DNA of 36,143 nt from Caulobacteraceae bacterium (GTDB lineage Bacteria; Pseudomonadota; Alphaproteobacteria; Caulobacterales; Caulobacteraceae). The notes beneath the pieces are model-generated. The model was given only the letters and a program-made list of their open reading frames with translations, had not been told where the DNA came from and did no database searches. The position numbers and the translations under genes were made by a program. The stretch's first letter is position 1; the number at the start of each line of letters is the position of its first letter. The stretch lies in assembly GCA_025359665.1 (NCBI GenBank), contig JANYFU010000153.1, positions 1 to 36,143 of the forward strand. The letters are read 5' to 3'. Below are positions 23,964 to 32,746 of this stretch, piece by piece.

Positions 23964-25133
23964 TCAATAGATTTCGAACAGGCCAGCGCCGCCCTGGCCG
24001 CCGCCGATGCACATGGTCACCACGCCCCACTTGGCGCCGCGGCGCTTGCCTTCCTGCAGGATATGCCCGGTGCAGCGGGCGCCGGTCATGCCGAACGGAT
24101 GGCCGATCGAGATCGAGCCGCCGTTGACGTTATACTTGGCCGGATCGATGCCCAGCTTGTCGCGGCTGTACAGGCACTGGCTGGCGAAGGCCTCGTTCAG
24201 TTCCCAGATGTCGATGTCATCGACCGTCAGGCCCTGGCGCTTCAGCAGTTTCGGCACGGCGAACACCGGGCCGATGCCCATCTCGTCGGCTTCACAGCCG
24301 GCGGCGGCCCAGGACACGAAACGTCCCATCGGGGTCAGGCCGCGGCGCTCGGCTTCCCCTGCTTCCATCAGCACCACGGCGGCGGCGCCGTCAGAGAGCT
24401 GGCTGGCGTTGCCGGCGGTGATGTATTTGCCCGGCCCCTTGACGGGTTGCAGGCCGGAGAGGCCGGCCATGGTGGTGTCGGGGCGATTGCACTCGTCACG
24501 ATCGACCACGTAGTCGACGATCGACTCTTCCTTGGTGGCCTTATCCACCACCTTCATCTTGGTTTTCATCGGGACGATCTCGTCCTTGAACTTCTGCGCC
24601 TGCTGCGCCGCCGCCATGCGACGCTGAGATTCCAGCGAATATTCGTCCTGGTATTCACGGCTGACGCCGTAGCGATCGGCGACGATATCGGCGGTATCGA
24701 TCATCGCCATGAAGATCGCGGGGGCGACATGGATCAGTTCAGGGTCGATCGCCTCGCGGGGCATGCCGCCGCCAGGGATGGAGATGCTCTCGACGCCGCC
24801 GGCCACAACGCAATCGGCGTTGTCGCCACGGATGTGATTGGCGGCCATGGCGATCGATTGCAGGCCCGACGAACAGAAGCGATTGATCGACACGCCGGCG
24901 GTGGTGATCGGCATTCCAGCCAGCAGAGCCGCCTGGCGGCCGATGTTGGCGGCGCCGTGGGCGTTGTTGCCCAGGTAGCAATCTTCGACGAAATCCTTTT
25001 CCACGCCCGAACGCTCGACGGCGTGCTTGATGGCATGGGCGGCCATGCTCATCGGCGGAGTGATGTTGAATCCGCCGCGGCCGGATTTCGCCAGCCCCGT
25101 GCGCGCATAGGATACGATGACGGCTTCACGCAT
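23964..25133 (-). CDS. Acetyl-CoA C-acyltransferase (thiolase)
   Basis: This 389-residue thiolase has the nucleophilic Cys87 in NRFCSSGLQSIAMA, His345 in SIGHPFGMTGAR and the proton-shuttling Cys375 in TMCIGGGQGGAGL near the C-terminus. It has the normal family length. It should cleave 3-ketoacyl-CoA in beta-oxidation, or run in reverse as an acetoacetyl-CoA synthase; no fadB-like partner is present nearby. ATG 25133 has GGGAG upstream, and the frame start at 25175 is not supported. It is divergent from the SDR at 25326. Confidence 0.93.
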   Translation of the reverse strand: MREAVIVSYARTGLAKSGRGGFNITPPMSMAAHAIKHAVERSGVEKDFVEDCYLGNNAHGAANIGRQAALLAGMPITTAGVSINRFCSSGLQSIAMAANHIRGDNADCVVAGGVESISIPGGGMPREAIDPELIHVAPAIFMAMIDTADIVADRYGVSREYQDEYSLESQRRMAAAQQAQKFKDEIVPMKTKMKVVDKATKEESIVDYVVDRDECNRPDTTMAGLSGLQPVKGPGKYITAGNASQLSDGAAAVVLMEAGEAERRGLTPMGRFVSWAAAGCEADEMGIGPVFAVPKLLKRQGLTVDDIDIWELNEAFASQCLYSRDKLGIDPAKYNVNGGSISIGHPFGMTGARCTGHILQEGKRRGAKWGVVTMCIGGGQGGAGLFEIY

Positions 25134-25253
25134 TGCTTTTTCTCCCAAGGGTTTCCTTAGGAAAGGCGATGGCACGTGTGACCACCGCCTGACAATTCTC
25201 TTTTTTCAGTTTCGGCCGCCCCGCTGGCCAGGGACCAGGATTTCGAGGTGTGG

Positions 25254-25280
25254 TTGACATCATTCTATGACGAGCGTCAT
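25254..25280 (+). promoter_or_regulatory. TTGACA promoter element with a palindromic operator in its spacer
   Basis: TTGACA at 25254-25259 is a good -35 box for the SDR-isomerase operon. A perfect palindrome ATGACG-AG-CGTCAT (25267-25280) sits where the spacer and -10 region would be. TetR-family operators often have this TGACG..CGTCA form, so a repressor bound here would block transcription. The -10 box itself is poor. Confidence 0.45.
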
Positions 25281-25325
25281 CTTATGCTTCGCGGCAGCTG
25301 GTCGTTGAATATGGAGTGAGGCCTG

Positions 25326-26078
25326 ATGCTGAAGTCTGGTGGCCGCGACGCGGCCGTGGCCGTGATCGGCGCAGGTGACTATATCGGCGGAGCGATCTGC
25401 GAGCGCTTCGCCGCCGAGGGCTATCGCGTATTCGGTGGCCGGCGCAACGGCGACCAGTTGGCGCCGCTGAAGGCCAAGATCGAGGCGGCCGGCGGGCGCT
25501 TCGAGGGCCGTTCCCTGGACGCGCGCCAAGAGGATCAGGTCGCTGATTTCATGGCCTGGACGGATGCCGACCAGCCGCTTGAGGTGGTGATCTTCAACGT
25601 CGGCGCCAACGTGAACTTCCCGATCCTCGACACCACCGAGCGGGTGTTCCGCAAGGTCTGGGAGATGGCCTGCGAGGCCGGTTTCCTGACCGGCCGCGAG
25701 GCTGCGCGGCGATTGCTGGAGCGGGGCGGCGGCTCGATCTTCTTCACCGGCGCCACGGCCTCGGTGCGCGGGGGTATTGGCTACGCCGCCTTCGCCAGCG
25801 CCAAGGCCGGCCTGCGCGCGCTGGCCCAATCGATGGCCCGCGAACTGGGACCGAAAAACATCCACGTCGCCCATTTGATCATCGACGCTGGGGTCGACAC
25901 CGCCTTCGTGCGCCAGCGGATCACCGCGGCGCGCGGCCCCGAAGCGCTGGAAAATCTGTCACCCGACAGTCTTATGGAGCCGGCCTCGATCGCCAACGCC
26001 TACTGGACCCTGCACCAGCAGAACCGGGATGGCTGGACCTTCGAACTCGACTTGCGCCCTTTCGGAGAAACCTGGTGA
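25326..26078 (+). CDS. Atypical SDR family protein with Phe at the catalytic Tyr position
   Basis: This 250-residue protein has the Rossmann fold but altered signatures. The nucleotide loop is GAGDYIGGA instead of TGxxxGIG, the NNAG motif reads NVGANVN, and the active-site segment reads GYAAFASAKAG, with Phe156 where classical enzymes have Tyr (four before Lys160). It has a typical tail, WTFELDLRPFGETW. This may be a related subfamily that no longer uses the Tyr mechanism, or a structural or binding protein. Its stop overlaps the start of the isomerase gene (TGATG), so the two are translationally coupled. Confidence 0.87.
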   Translation: MLKSGGRDAAVAVIGAGDYIGGAICERFAAEGYRVFGGRRNGDQLAPLKAKIEAAGGRFEGRSLDARQEDQVADFMAWTDADQPLEVVIFNVGANVNFPILDTTERVFRKVWEMACEAGFLTGREAARRLLERGGGSIFFTGATASVRGGIGYAAFASAKAGLRALAQSMARELGPKNIHVAHLIIDAGVDTAFVRQRITAARGPEALENLSPDSLMEPASIANAYWTLHQQNRDGWTFELDLRPFGETW

Positions 26079-26686
26079 TGGCCCGCATTGAATTTCTATT
26101 CGATTTCGGCAGCCCCAACGCCTATCTGGCCCATAGGGTGATCCCGGCTATCGAAGCGCGGACCGGCGCCAAACTCGCCTACGTGCCGGTGCTGCTGGGT
26201 GGGGTGTTCAAGGCCACCGGCAACCGCTCACCTATGGAGGCCTTCGCCGGCATCCCGGCCAAGCTGGCCTACGAAGGCAGAGAGCGCGACCGTTTCGTCA
26301 CTCGCCACGGCCTGACCCGCTTCGCCGGCAATCCGCATTTTCCGGTCAACACCCTGGGGATCATGCGCGGCGCCGTCGCGGCCGAAACCCTCGGCGTCTT
26401 CATGCCCTATGTGGAGGCGGTTTTCGTCGCCATGTGGGAGCAGGGCCGCAAGATGGACGATCCGGCGGTGACCGCCGAGGTCCTGACCGTCGCCGGCCTG
26501 CCGGCCGAACGGCTGATGGCCCTGACCCAGGACCAGGCGGTGAAGGATACGCTGGTGGCCAATACCACCGCCGCTGTCGCGCGGGGCGTATTCGGCAGCC
26601 CGAGCTTCTTCGTCGGAGACGAGCTCTATTTCGGCAAGGACAAGCTTCCGGAAGTCGAGGCGGCTATCGTCGCCGCTTCCAGCTGA
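26078..26686 (+). CDS. 2-hydroxychromene-2-carboxylate isomerase / DsbA-like GST-kappa family
   Basis: This 202-residue protein has the kappa-class GST fold: IEFLFDFGSPNAYLAHRVIP with Ser12 as the likely glutathione-activating residue, PVLLGGVFKATGN, FPVNTLGIMRG and GVFGSPSFFVGDELYFGKD near the end. Characterised relatives isomerise hydroxychromene carboxylate in naphthalene breakdown, using glutathione. Many homologues act in other, unknown pathways, and no naphthalene genes are seen here. I use ATG 26078, preceded by CGGAGAAA; GTG 26075 is an alternative. Confidence 0.9.
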   Translation: MARIEFLFDFGSPNAYLAHRVIPAIEARTGAKLAYVPVLLGGVFKATGNRSPMEAFAGIPAKLAYEGRERDRFVTRHGLTRFAGNPHFPVNTLGIMRGAVAAETLGVFMPYVEAVFVAMWEQGRKMDDPAVTAEVLTVAGLPAERLMALTQDQAVKDTLVANTTAAVARGVFGSPSFFVGDELYFGKDKLPEVEAAIVAASS

Positions 26687-26714
26687 CCCCCGGGCCGGTT
26701 TGCATGGCTGGCGC

Positions 26715-27644
26715 CTACGGCTCCAGCCTCGCCCGGCCCGCCAGCACATGCTCGCGCCAGGTGATGTAGAGCGTCGAGGCGATCACGATCCCCGCTCCAA
26801 TCAGGGTCAGGCCTCGGGGAACCTCATTGAACAGGAAGAACCCGGCGGCCGCCGAAAATATCAAACGGGTGTAGTCGATGGGCGCCATGGCCGCGGCGTC
26901 GGCGGCCTGCATACCCTTGATGTAACAGGCCTGGTTGACCGTCGCGATCGCCCCCATAAGGCACAGCAATGTCAGATCCACAGGGGTCGGCCAACGCCAG
27001 GTGAGCAGCGCCAATGGCAGGGCGAAGACGAAGCCCAAAGCCGCGCTCCAATATAGCAATGTGGAGGGTGGATGATCGCGCGTCAGGGCCTTCAATCCCG
27101 TGACCGTAAAGGCGAACAACAGCGACGAGGCGAGCATGCATAGCTGAGGGATACCGATCGTCCCGCCGCCCAGGTCGCCGGGATGCAGCATGATCAGCAC
27201 GCCGACGAACCCCACGGCCGCCGCGCCGAGACGGTTTGGCCCCATCTTCTCGCCGAGCATGAACGCCGCCAGCGGTACGAGCCAAAGTGTACGAGTGAAC
27301 GAAAGGGCGTTGGCCTCGGCCAGGGGCATTTTCTGGAAGCCGTAAAACTGTAGCATCAGCCCGATAGTGCCGGCTCCGGCGCGAAAGATCAGAATGCCCG
27401 GCCGGGTGGTGGCGAAGGCGCGCACTGGATGGCGCAGAATCCAGGGCGCCAGCACCAGCAGCCCGGCGGCCTGCCGGTAGAAGGCCTGCAGCGGAGCGGG
27501 ATAGTCCTTTCCGAGGAATTTGATCAGCGTCGTCATCGCGGTGAAAGTCACCGCCGAGGCCAGCATCCAAAGCGCCCCGCGCAGATTTGGCGACAGGGCG
27601 CGGCGCGCGGGCGCGGGAGACAATTGGAGCGCCGGTTCTGCCAT
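26715..27644 (-). CDS. EamA-type DMT superfamily transporter
   Basis: This 309-residue membrane protein has about ten hydrophobic helices in two EamA repeats (LRGALWMLASAVTFTAMTTL near the start and MLASSLLFAFTVTGLKALTR in the middle). Conserved pieces include the ALSFTRTLWLVPLAAFMLGE segment. Members usually export metabolites such as amino acids; the substrate is not readable. ATG 27644 is chosen because the frame upstream is a shadow of the DUF1501 gene. It follows that gene by 73 nt on the same strand. It converges with the isomerase gene, leaving 28 nt between their stops. Confidence 0.9.
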   Translation of the reverse strand: MAEPALQLSPAPARRALSPNLRGALWMLASAVTFTAMTTLIKFLGKDYPAPLQAFYRQAAGLLVLAPWILRHPVRAFATTRPGILIFRAGAGTIGLMLQFYGFQKMPLAEANALSFTRTLWLVPLAAFMLGEKMGPNRLGAAAVGFVGVLIMLHPGDLGGGTIGIPQLCMLASSLLFAFTVTGLKALTRDHPPSTLLYWSAALGFVFALPLALLTWRWPTPVDLTLLCLMGAIATVNQACYIKGMQAADAAAMAPIDYTRLIFSAAAGFFLFNEVPRGLTLIGAGIVIASTLYITWREHVLAGRARLEP

Positions 27645-27717
27645 CGGCGGTGCCTTAGGCCCAAGAGATGATGACGTCGAGACCGAAGGGACAGGACGCG
27701 GGAGTCGGATATGCGAT

Positions 27718-29226
27718 TTAGATAAATCCCAGATTGGCGCTGTTGAAATTGGCGAGGTTGGGAAAGATGGCCGATATATCCGTCGGCGAGACGCCAAACC
27801 ACGAGGCCAGGGTCGCCCCATATTGATCCACCGAGCTGGTCGGAATGAGGATATTGCCGGCCATGTCAGGGTTGTCGAAACCGCTCTGGTCGACGCCGAG
27901 CGTGGGAAATTGCCCATAGATTTCACCGCCCCGCACCGCGCCACCCATCACGAAATGATGCGACCCCCAGGCATGATCGGTGCCAGTGCCGTTGGTGGTG
28001 AAGGTCCTGCCGAACTCCGACGCCGTGAATGTGGTCACCGACGCGCTGAGATCGGCGCCGCCGATGTTGGATAGAACCGAGTCGAAATACACTAGCGCCT
28101 GCGCCAGTTGACCCAGCAGGTCGGGCTGGCTGGCGTTCTGATTGTCGTGGCTGTCGAAGGTGCCGAGGGTGACGAAAAACACCTGTCGGCGTAGTCCTAG
28201 TTGCGGCGCCGCCGCGATCAGCCTGGCGACGGTCTGCAACTGTACGGCCAGGCCGTTGATCTGGGAACCGCCATCGAACGGACTGACATAGTTGGGTGGC
28301 GAGGCGATCGCCGCCGCGGCGCCTTGGGCCACGGCGCTGTTGATCGTCGCCGCCGAATTGATCGAGCGCGAAACCACTGCGGCATAGTCGTTGGCGAAAT
28401 CGCTGGTCGAGGTCGCGTCCTGAATGACATCGTCGTGATAGGTCGAAGCAATCGTGTTGGCCGGTTGCGCGCCGGTGTTGACGACATAGGGGTCAACGCC
28501 GCGGCCGGTCAGGAATAGTGGGTTGCTGTTGGGCGCCATGGTGCTGAACAGGGCGTTGGCGCCGTTCATGGTCAGCAGACTATCGGCGATCGCTCCGCCC
28601 CAACCCACCTTGGCTCCCTCGATCGATCCTGATTGCCAGGTTGATTGCTGGTCGTTGTGCGAGAACAGATTACGCGGAATTGGCGTCGCGCCAGCCATGA
28701 ATTGCGCCTTGGTGGTAGGCTGCACCAAGGTCCCAAGATTGGCTGCCACCGCCAGGCGGTTTCGTTGGAAGAGGGATTGGATCGGTCCCAGGAAGGGGTG
28801 CAGCGCGAAAGTCCGGGTGGAGGCATTGGTTCCGGGGATCAGCTGTGGTGTGTTCGGGATGATCGGCAAGACGCCTCCCCAGGTTTCGGGGGCGCCCGGC
28901 AGGACCGTGCGGTTGGTCACCGGCGAGAATTTACCGGCGGCGACCGGCGGCGTGCCCACGGGCATGAGGGCGATCGGAGCCACGCCCGCATTGCGCGTGG
29001 CGAAATATCGCCCCCAGGAGTCGGTGTCGGTCGCCAGGACCGTGTTGGCGCCGTCATTGCCGCCGACCAGGAAGACGCAGACCATCGCCTTATAGTCAGA
29101 CGCCGTTGTCGCGGAGGCGGCGCCGGAAGCGGCCAGTTGCAGGCCGAACGGCGCGGCGCCGCCGAACAGGGTCAAGGCGCCGCCAATTTTCAGCAAACGC
29201 CGACGATCAAGTCCGCCGAGGATCAT
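27718..29226 (-). CDS. DUF1501 exported protein, copy 1
   Basis: This 502-residue protein carries a twin-arginine-type leader (LDRRRLLKIGGALTLFGGAA), so it is probably exported folded, with a bound cofactor or metal. Family blocks include CVFLVGGNDGANTVLATDTD, DSWGRYFATRNAG, LFSHNDQQSTWQSG, TLGTFDSHDNQN, TASEFGRTFTTNGTGTDHAW and GSHHFVMGGAVRGG. DUF1501 resembles the alkaline phosphatase/sulfatase fold, but no activity has been proven as far as I know. It begins 7 nt after the DUF1800 gene, its constant genomic partner. Confidence 0.92.
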   Translation of the reverse strand: MILGGLDRRRLLKIGGALTLFGGAAPFGLQLAASGAASATTASDYKAMVCVFLVGGNDGANTVLATDTDSWGRYFATRNAGVAPIALMPVGTPPVAAGKFSPVTNRTVLPGAPETWGGVLPIIPNTPQLIPGTNASTRTFALHPFLGPIQSLFQRNRLAVAANLGTLVQPTTKAQFMAGATPIPRNLFSHNDQQSTWQSGSIEGAKVGWGGAIADSLLTMNGANALFSTMAPNSNPLFLTGRGVDPYVVNTGAQPANTIASTYHDDVIQDATSTSDFANDYAAVVSRSINSAATINSAVAQGAAAAIASPPNYVSPFDGGSQINGLAVQLQTVARLIAAAPQLGLRRQVFFVTLGTFDSHDNQNASQPDLLGQLAQALVYFDSVLSNIGGADLSASVTTFTASEFGRTFTTNGTGTDHAWGSHHFVMGGAVRGGEIYGQFPTLGVDQSGFDNPDMAGNILIPTSSVDQYGATLASWFGVSPTDISAIFPNLANFNSANLGFI

Positions 29227-29233
29227 GGACGCC

Positions 29234-30967
29234 TCATCTTTGAGCCAGATATTCAGGCGAAACCAAAGCCATATAGACCGCCGTCGCGACCCGGGACTTG
29301 AGCGCCGCGCTGATCTGGGCCGCCGTGGCGGGGGGCGTGGGAATCCTGATCTTGTTCACCGCGTCCAGGATCCGGCTTCGCAGCGAAGCCGACATCTGAC
29401 CATAGAGGACCAAGGTATTGATCCGATCGGTCAATGCCGCCGCGTCGTTGGCCACCGCGATCTCACTGGCGTAAGCCGAACGGACATCGGAAACGCCGGT
29501 CGTTGGAGATTTAGGGCCGAGCCCCGTGAAGACGGCTGCGTGGATGTTGATGATATAGGCCGACACCGAACTGACGTTCACCGATTGGAATTCGGGAGCC
29601 ACCAGGTTCAGGTTACCCAGGGCCGTGTTCGGGGGTGAGTATCCCGGCCGCCAGAAGTTGAACACCGATGGCGAGAACATAACCGACTGGCCCAATGAGA
29701 TGGCTCCGCTGGTGGACCCAACCTGCCACCACCCGCTGTCGGAGGTGACATTGAAAGCGCGCATCCAGTTGGCGACGCGAACCACCGGTTCCCGCAGCTT
29801 GCCGAAGGTCGGGCTTGATACCGCAGTGTCGTCGCGGGCCTCGGGGTCAAGGAGGATCGCCTTCACCACGGCGCCAAGGTTGCCCCGAACGCCCGTGCCG
29901 TCATTGTTGAACACCGCGGCTACCCGCGCGACATAGGCGGGGCTGGGGTTACTGGTGACCAGCTTCTGGATCAGTTGCCTGCCGATGAACGGACCGACGT
30001 TGGGATGATTGAAGATCGTGTCGAGCGCGATCTTGAGATCGCCGCTGGGGTCCGGGGTCGTCGACGCGGGTATCGTCACGCCGAGAAACGCCTTTGACGA
30101 GATTGAATGATAGCTCGGGTAGGCGATCATCGGCGTTACGCTGGCGTTGGGATCGCGAGAGCCGCCATTGAACGTCGCCTTGCCGCCAACCGTCGTGGGC
30201 TTGGGTGAATACCAACTGAAGCCCGTGAGAACCTTCGACAGGCCATCGATGTCATTTGTCGAATATGTTGATATCGGAGACCCGGCGCTGTCGGTTTGGA
30301 GCGAGCCATCCTGGTTGAGCTGATACAGGCCGATAGACATCAGTTGCTGCACTTCGCGGGCGAAATTCTGGTCCGGTTCCTCGCCTGTACTGGGATCCTC
30401 CTTCACGCTCCCCAGGTAAGTCAGGTAAGCCCCCATCATCGGATGTAGTGTTACATTCTCAAGAAGCGTCCGATAGTTGCCGAAAGCGTTGGCTCCCAGC
30501 ATGTCATAATACGAAGAAACGCCACGTGTGTCCAGAATAACACCATTAAACGAAACTACGAATATTTCCGAAAGAGCCAATTTCACGCGCTGGCGAAGTT
30601 GATCTGGCCCTGTCGCCGCCTGTTTCCAAAAACTATTGAAAAAATCAGGATAGCCGATCTTGGCCGAGGGGTTGGTCGCTTGAAGGGTCGCAAGCCGGCT
30701 TTCGATAAAGGCCTGGTGCGAGGCGGAGACCGGCATGGCCTCTTGCTGATCGATCCAGGTGGCATAGCCCGCCGATTGGACGGCGGCGATCGAGCTATCG
30801 TTCGGACCGAACGTGGCTTGGGTCAGGAAACGCGCTGCGCTGGAGGCGGTTATCGGCTGCGTCGAGACAGCCTCTTGCTTTGCCCCGTTCCGATCAAGGA
30901 TCGATGACGTAAGCAGCGGCGCGGCCGCAAGGCCAGCGACCGCCAGACCCGCCGCGAGACGCCTCAT
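29234..30967 (-). CDS. DUF1800 exported protein, copy 1
   Basis: This 577-residue protein has a Sec-type leader (MRRLAAGLAVAGLAAAPLLT) and the DUF1800 blocks: ARFLTQATFGPNDSSIAAVQ, DQLRQRVKLALSEIFVVSF, NFAREVQQLMSIGLYQLNQD, NHPNVGPFIGRQLIQKLVTS, LREPVVRVANWMRAF and FWRPGYSPPNT. No function is known; the family always travels with DUF1501 and may form an exported complex with it. I start at ATG 30967; GTG 30994 would lengthen the leader. Neither start has a clear ribosome site. Confidence 0.92.
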   Translation of the reverse strand: MRRLAAGLAVAGLAAAPLLTSSILDRNGAKQEAVSTQPITASSAARFLTQATFGPNDSSIAAVQSAGYATWIDQQEAMPVSASHQAFIESRLATLQATNPSAKIGYPDFFNSFWKQAATGPDQLRQRVKLALSEIFVVSFNGVILDTRGVSSYYDMLGANAFGNYRTLLENVTLHPMMGAYLTYLGSVKEDPSTGEEPDQNFAREVQQLMSIGLYQLNQDGSLQTDSAGSPISTYSTNDIDGLSKVLTGFSWYSPKPTTVGGKATFNGGSRDPNASVTPMIAYPSYHSISSKAFLGVTIPASTTPDPSGDLKIALDTIFNHPNVGPFIGRQLIQKLVTSNPSPAYVARVAAVFNNDGTGVRGNLGAVVKAILLDPEARDDTAVSSPTFGKLREPVVRVANWMRAFNVTSDSGWWQVGSTSGAISLGQSVMFSPSVFNFWRPGYSPPNTALGNLNLVAPEFQSVNVSSVSAYIINIHAAVFTGLGPKSPTTGVSDVRSAYASEIAVANDAAALTDRINTLVLYGQMSASLRSRILDAVNKIRIPTPPATAAQISAALKSRVATAVYMALVSPEYLAQR

Positions 30968-31188
30968 TGTAACTGCAAATTCGTCACGACCCACCGCCGC
31001 TGAATGGATATATCCAGGTTAATTCAAACTACAAATGTTAATAAATGTCTACGTCAAGCCAAAAGTGTGAACAAATATGGCTACGTGGCTGTTTGACACG
31101 TCAAGGTAGTCGAAATGCATAGGTCGCGTCACGGCGTGGCGAGGAGATGACGCAAGGCAACGAATTTCTATTATAAAGGCCTGATAAT
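30968..31188. other. AT-rich gap between the two DUF1800-DUF1501 pairs, with a 12-bp palindrome
   Basis: The 221 nt are clearly richer in A and T than their surroundings and hold no gene I can support. TGGATATATCCA (31005-31016) is a perfect palindrome 38 nt before the DUF1800 start and could be an operator. On the minus strand a TTGACG (-35-like) lies at about 31050-31055. A run of T follows the DUF1501 copy 2 stop on the minus strand, without a strong stem. Confidence 0.5.
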
Positions 31189-32739
31189 TTACAAAAAACC
31201 TAGCGTGGGTGAGCTGAAATTGGTCAGATTTGGAAATATTGTCGCCAGATCCGATGGGCCAACCCCGAACCATGTTCCCAAGGTCGCGCCATATTGATAG
31301 ACCGAAGTGGTCGGAACCAGAACGCTCCCCACCATGTCGGGATTGTAGAAACTTCCCTGATCGACGCCAAGTGTTGGGTATTGCCCATAGATATCGCCTC
31401 CCTTGACGGCGCCGCCCATGACGAAATGGTGCGAACCCCAGGCATGATCGGTGCCGTCGCCATTGGAGGTGAAGGTGCGGCCGAACTCCGAGGTGGTGAA
31501 GGTCGTGACCGAACCACGCAGGTCGGCGCCGCCGATGTTGGCAAGTGTCGAGTCGAAATAGGCGAGACCCTGGGCAAGTTGCCCAAGCAGATCGGATTGC
31601 CGCGTATTCTGGCCATCATGGGTGTCGAACGAGCCCAGGTTTACAAAGAACACCTGCCGGCGGAGCCCCAGCGACGGCGCCGCGGCGATGATCTCGGCCA
31701 CGGTCTGCAATTGCATGGCAAGGGGATTGGGCTGGGTGGCGCCGGTGAATGGGTTGACATAGTTCGGCGCCATGGGGACCGTCGTTGATGGCCCTTGGCT
31801 GACGGCTTTGTTGATTGTCGCCGCGGCGCCGATCGACCGCGTCATCACGCCGGCGTAGTCGTTGGCGAAGTCGCTCGTGGAGCTGGTGTCCTGGATAAGA
31901 TCATTCACCGTCGATGCGGCGATCGGCGAATTGAATAGCGGTGATGCCTGGGTCGCGGTGACAATGGTCGCGGGCTGCTGGCTGGCTTTGACGACATATT
32001 GCCTGACGGTATTGCCTGCCAGAAACAACGCGCCGCCCGCCGGCGAGATCGCCGTAAAAACGTTGTTCGTTGTGTTCATGCCATAGAGAACGTCGGCCAT
32101 GGCTCCGCCCCAGCCCACGTGCGCGCCCTCAATCAGTCCCGACTGCCAGGTTGACTGCTGATCGTTGTGAGAGAACAGACTACGGGGTAGCAGTGGGCTG
32201 TTGGACACATATTGCGCCTTGAGGATCGGTTGCGTCAGGGCGCCGACATTGGCCACCACCGCCAGCCGCCCCTGGTCAAAAAGAGATTTTACCGGAGCCA
32301 GGAACGGGTGCAGACCGAAGGTCCGCACCGTGGCATTGGTGCCCGCCGGAATGAGTTGGGGCGTGGCGGGTATGATCGACAACACACCGCCCCAGCTTTC
32401 GGGCGTCCCGACCAGGGCCGTGCGACCGGTGACTTGCGATACCTGCCCTACGGGCGTGGGTGTCACGCCGGAGGGCATCAGGGCAATTGGACTGAACCCT
32501 GTGTTGCGGGTGGCGAAATACCGACCCCAGGAATCGTCGTCTGTCGCCAGCACCATATTGGCGCCGTCGTTGCCGCCGAACATGAATACGCAAACGATAG
32601 CCTTATAGTCGGAGGCGGTCGCCGCCGAGGCGGCGCCCGAGGCCGCCAATTGCAAGGCGAAGGGCGCTCCCGCCCCGAGGACTGAAAAGGCGCCGCCGAT
32701 GCGGAGCAGGCGGCGTCGATCGATGCTGCGCGGGGTCAT
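31189..32739 (-). CDS. DUF1501 exported protein, copy 2
   Basis: This 516-residue paralogue of the protein at 27718-29226 has a twin-arginine-type leader (IDRRRLLRIGGAFSVLGAGA) and the same blocks: CVFMFGGNDGANMVLATDDD, LFSHNDQQSTWQSGLIEGAH, NLGSFDTHDGQN, TTSEFGRTFTSNGDGTDHAW and GSHHFVMGGAVKGG. The two copies differ most in the middle, where this one has extra residues (around VTATQASPLFNSPIAAST). It starts 7 nt after its DUF1800 partner, exactly as in copy 1. Confidence 0.92.
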   Translation of the reverse strand: MTPRSIDRRRLLRIGGAFSVLGAGAPFALQLAASGAASAATASDYKAIVCVFMFGGNDGANMVLATDDDSWGRYFATRNTGFSPIALMPSGVTPTPVGQVSQVTGRTALVGTPESWGGVLSIIPATPQLIPAGTNATVRTFGLHPFLAPVKSLFDQGRLAVVANVGALTQPILKAQYVSNSPLLPRSLFSHNDQQSTWQSGLIEGAHVGWGGAMADVLYGMNTTNNVFTAISPAGGALFLAGNTVRQYVVKASQQPATIVTATQASPLFNSPIAASTVNDLIQDTSSTSDFANDYAGVMTRSIGAAATINKAVSQGPSTTVPMAPNYVNPFTGATQPNPLAMQLQTVAEIIAAAPSLGLRRQVFFVNLGSFDTHDGQNTRQSDLLGQLAQGLAYFDSTLANIGGADLRGSVTTFTTSEFGRTFTSNGDGTDHAWGSHHFVMGGAVKGGDIYGQYPTLGVDQGSFYNPDMVGSVLVPTTSVYQYGATLGTWFGVGPSDLATIFPNLTNFSSPTLGFL

Positions 32740-32746
32740 CAGCGGC

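Noticed and set aside
29591-29617. A near-match to the sigma-F motif (GGTAACC-N16-CGAA, minus strand) inside DUF1800 copy 1.
   Set aside because: The first base differs from the five exact copies, it lies inside a coding region about 370 nt before DUF1501, and the paralogous gene lacks it. Chance is the simplest explanation, though a start-site map would settle it.
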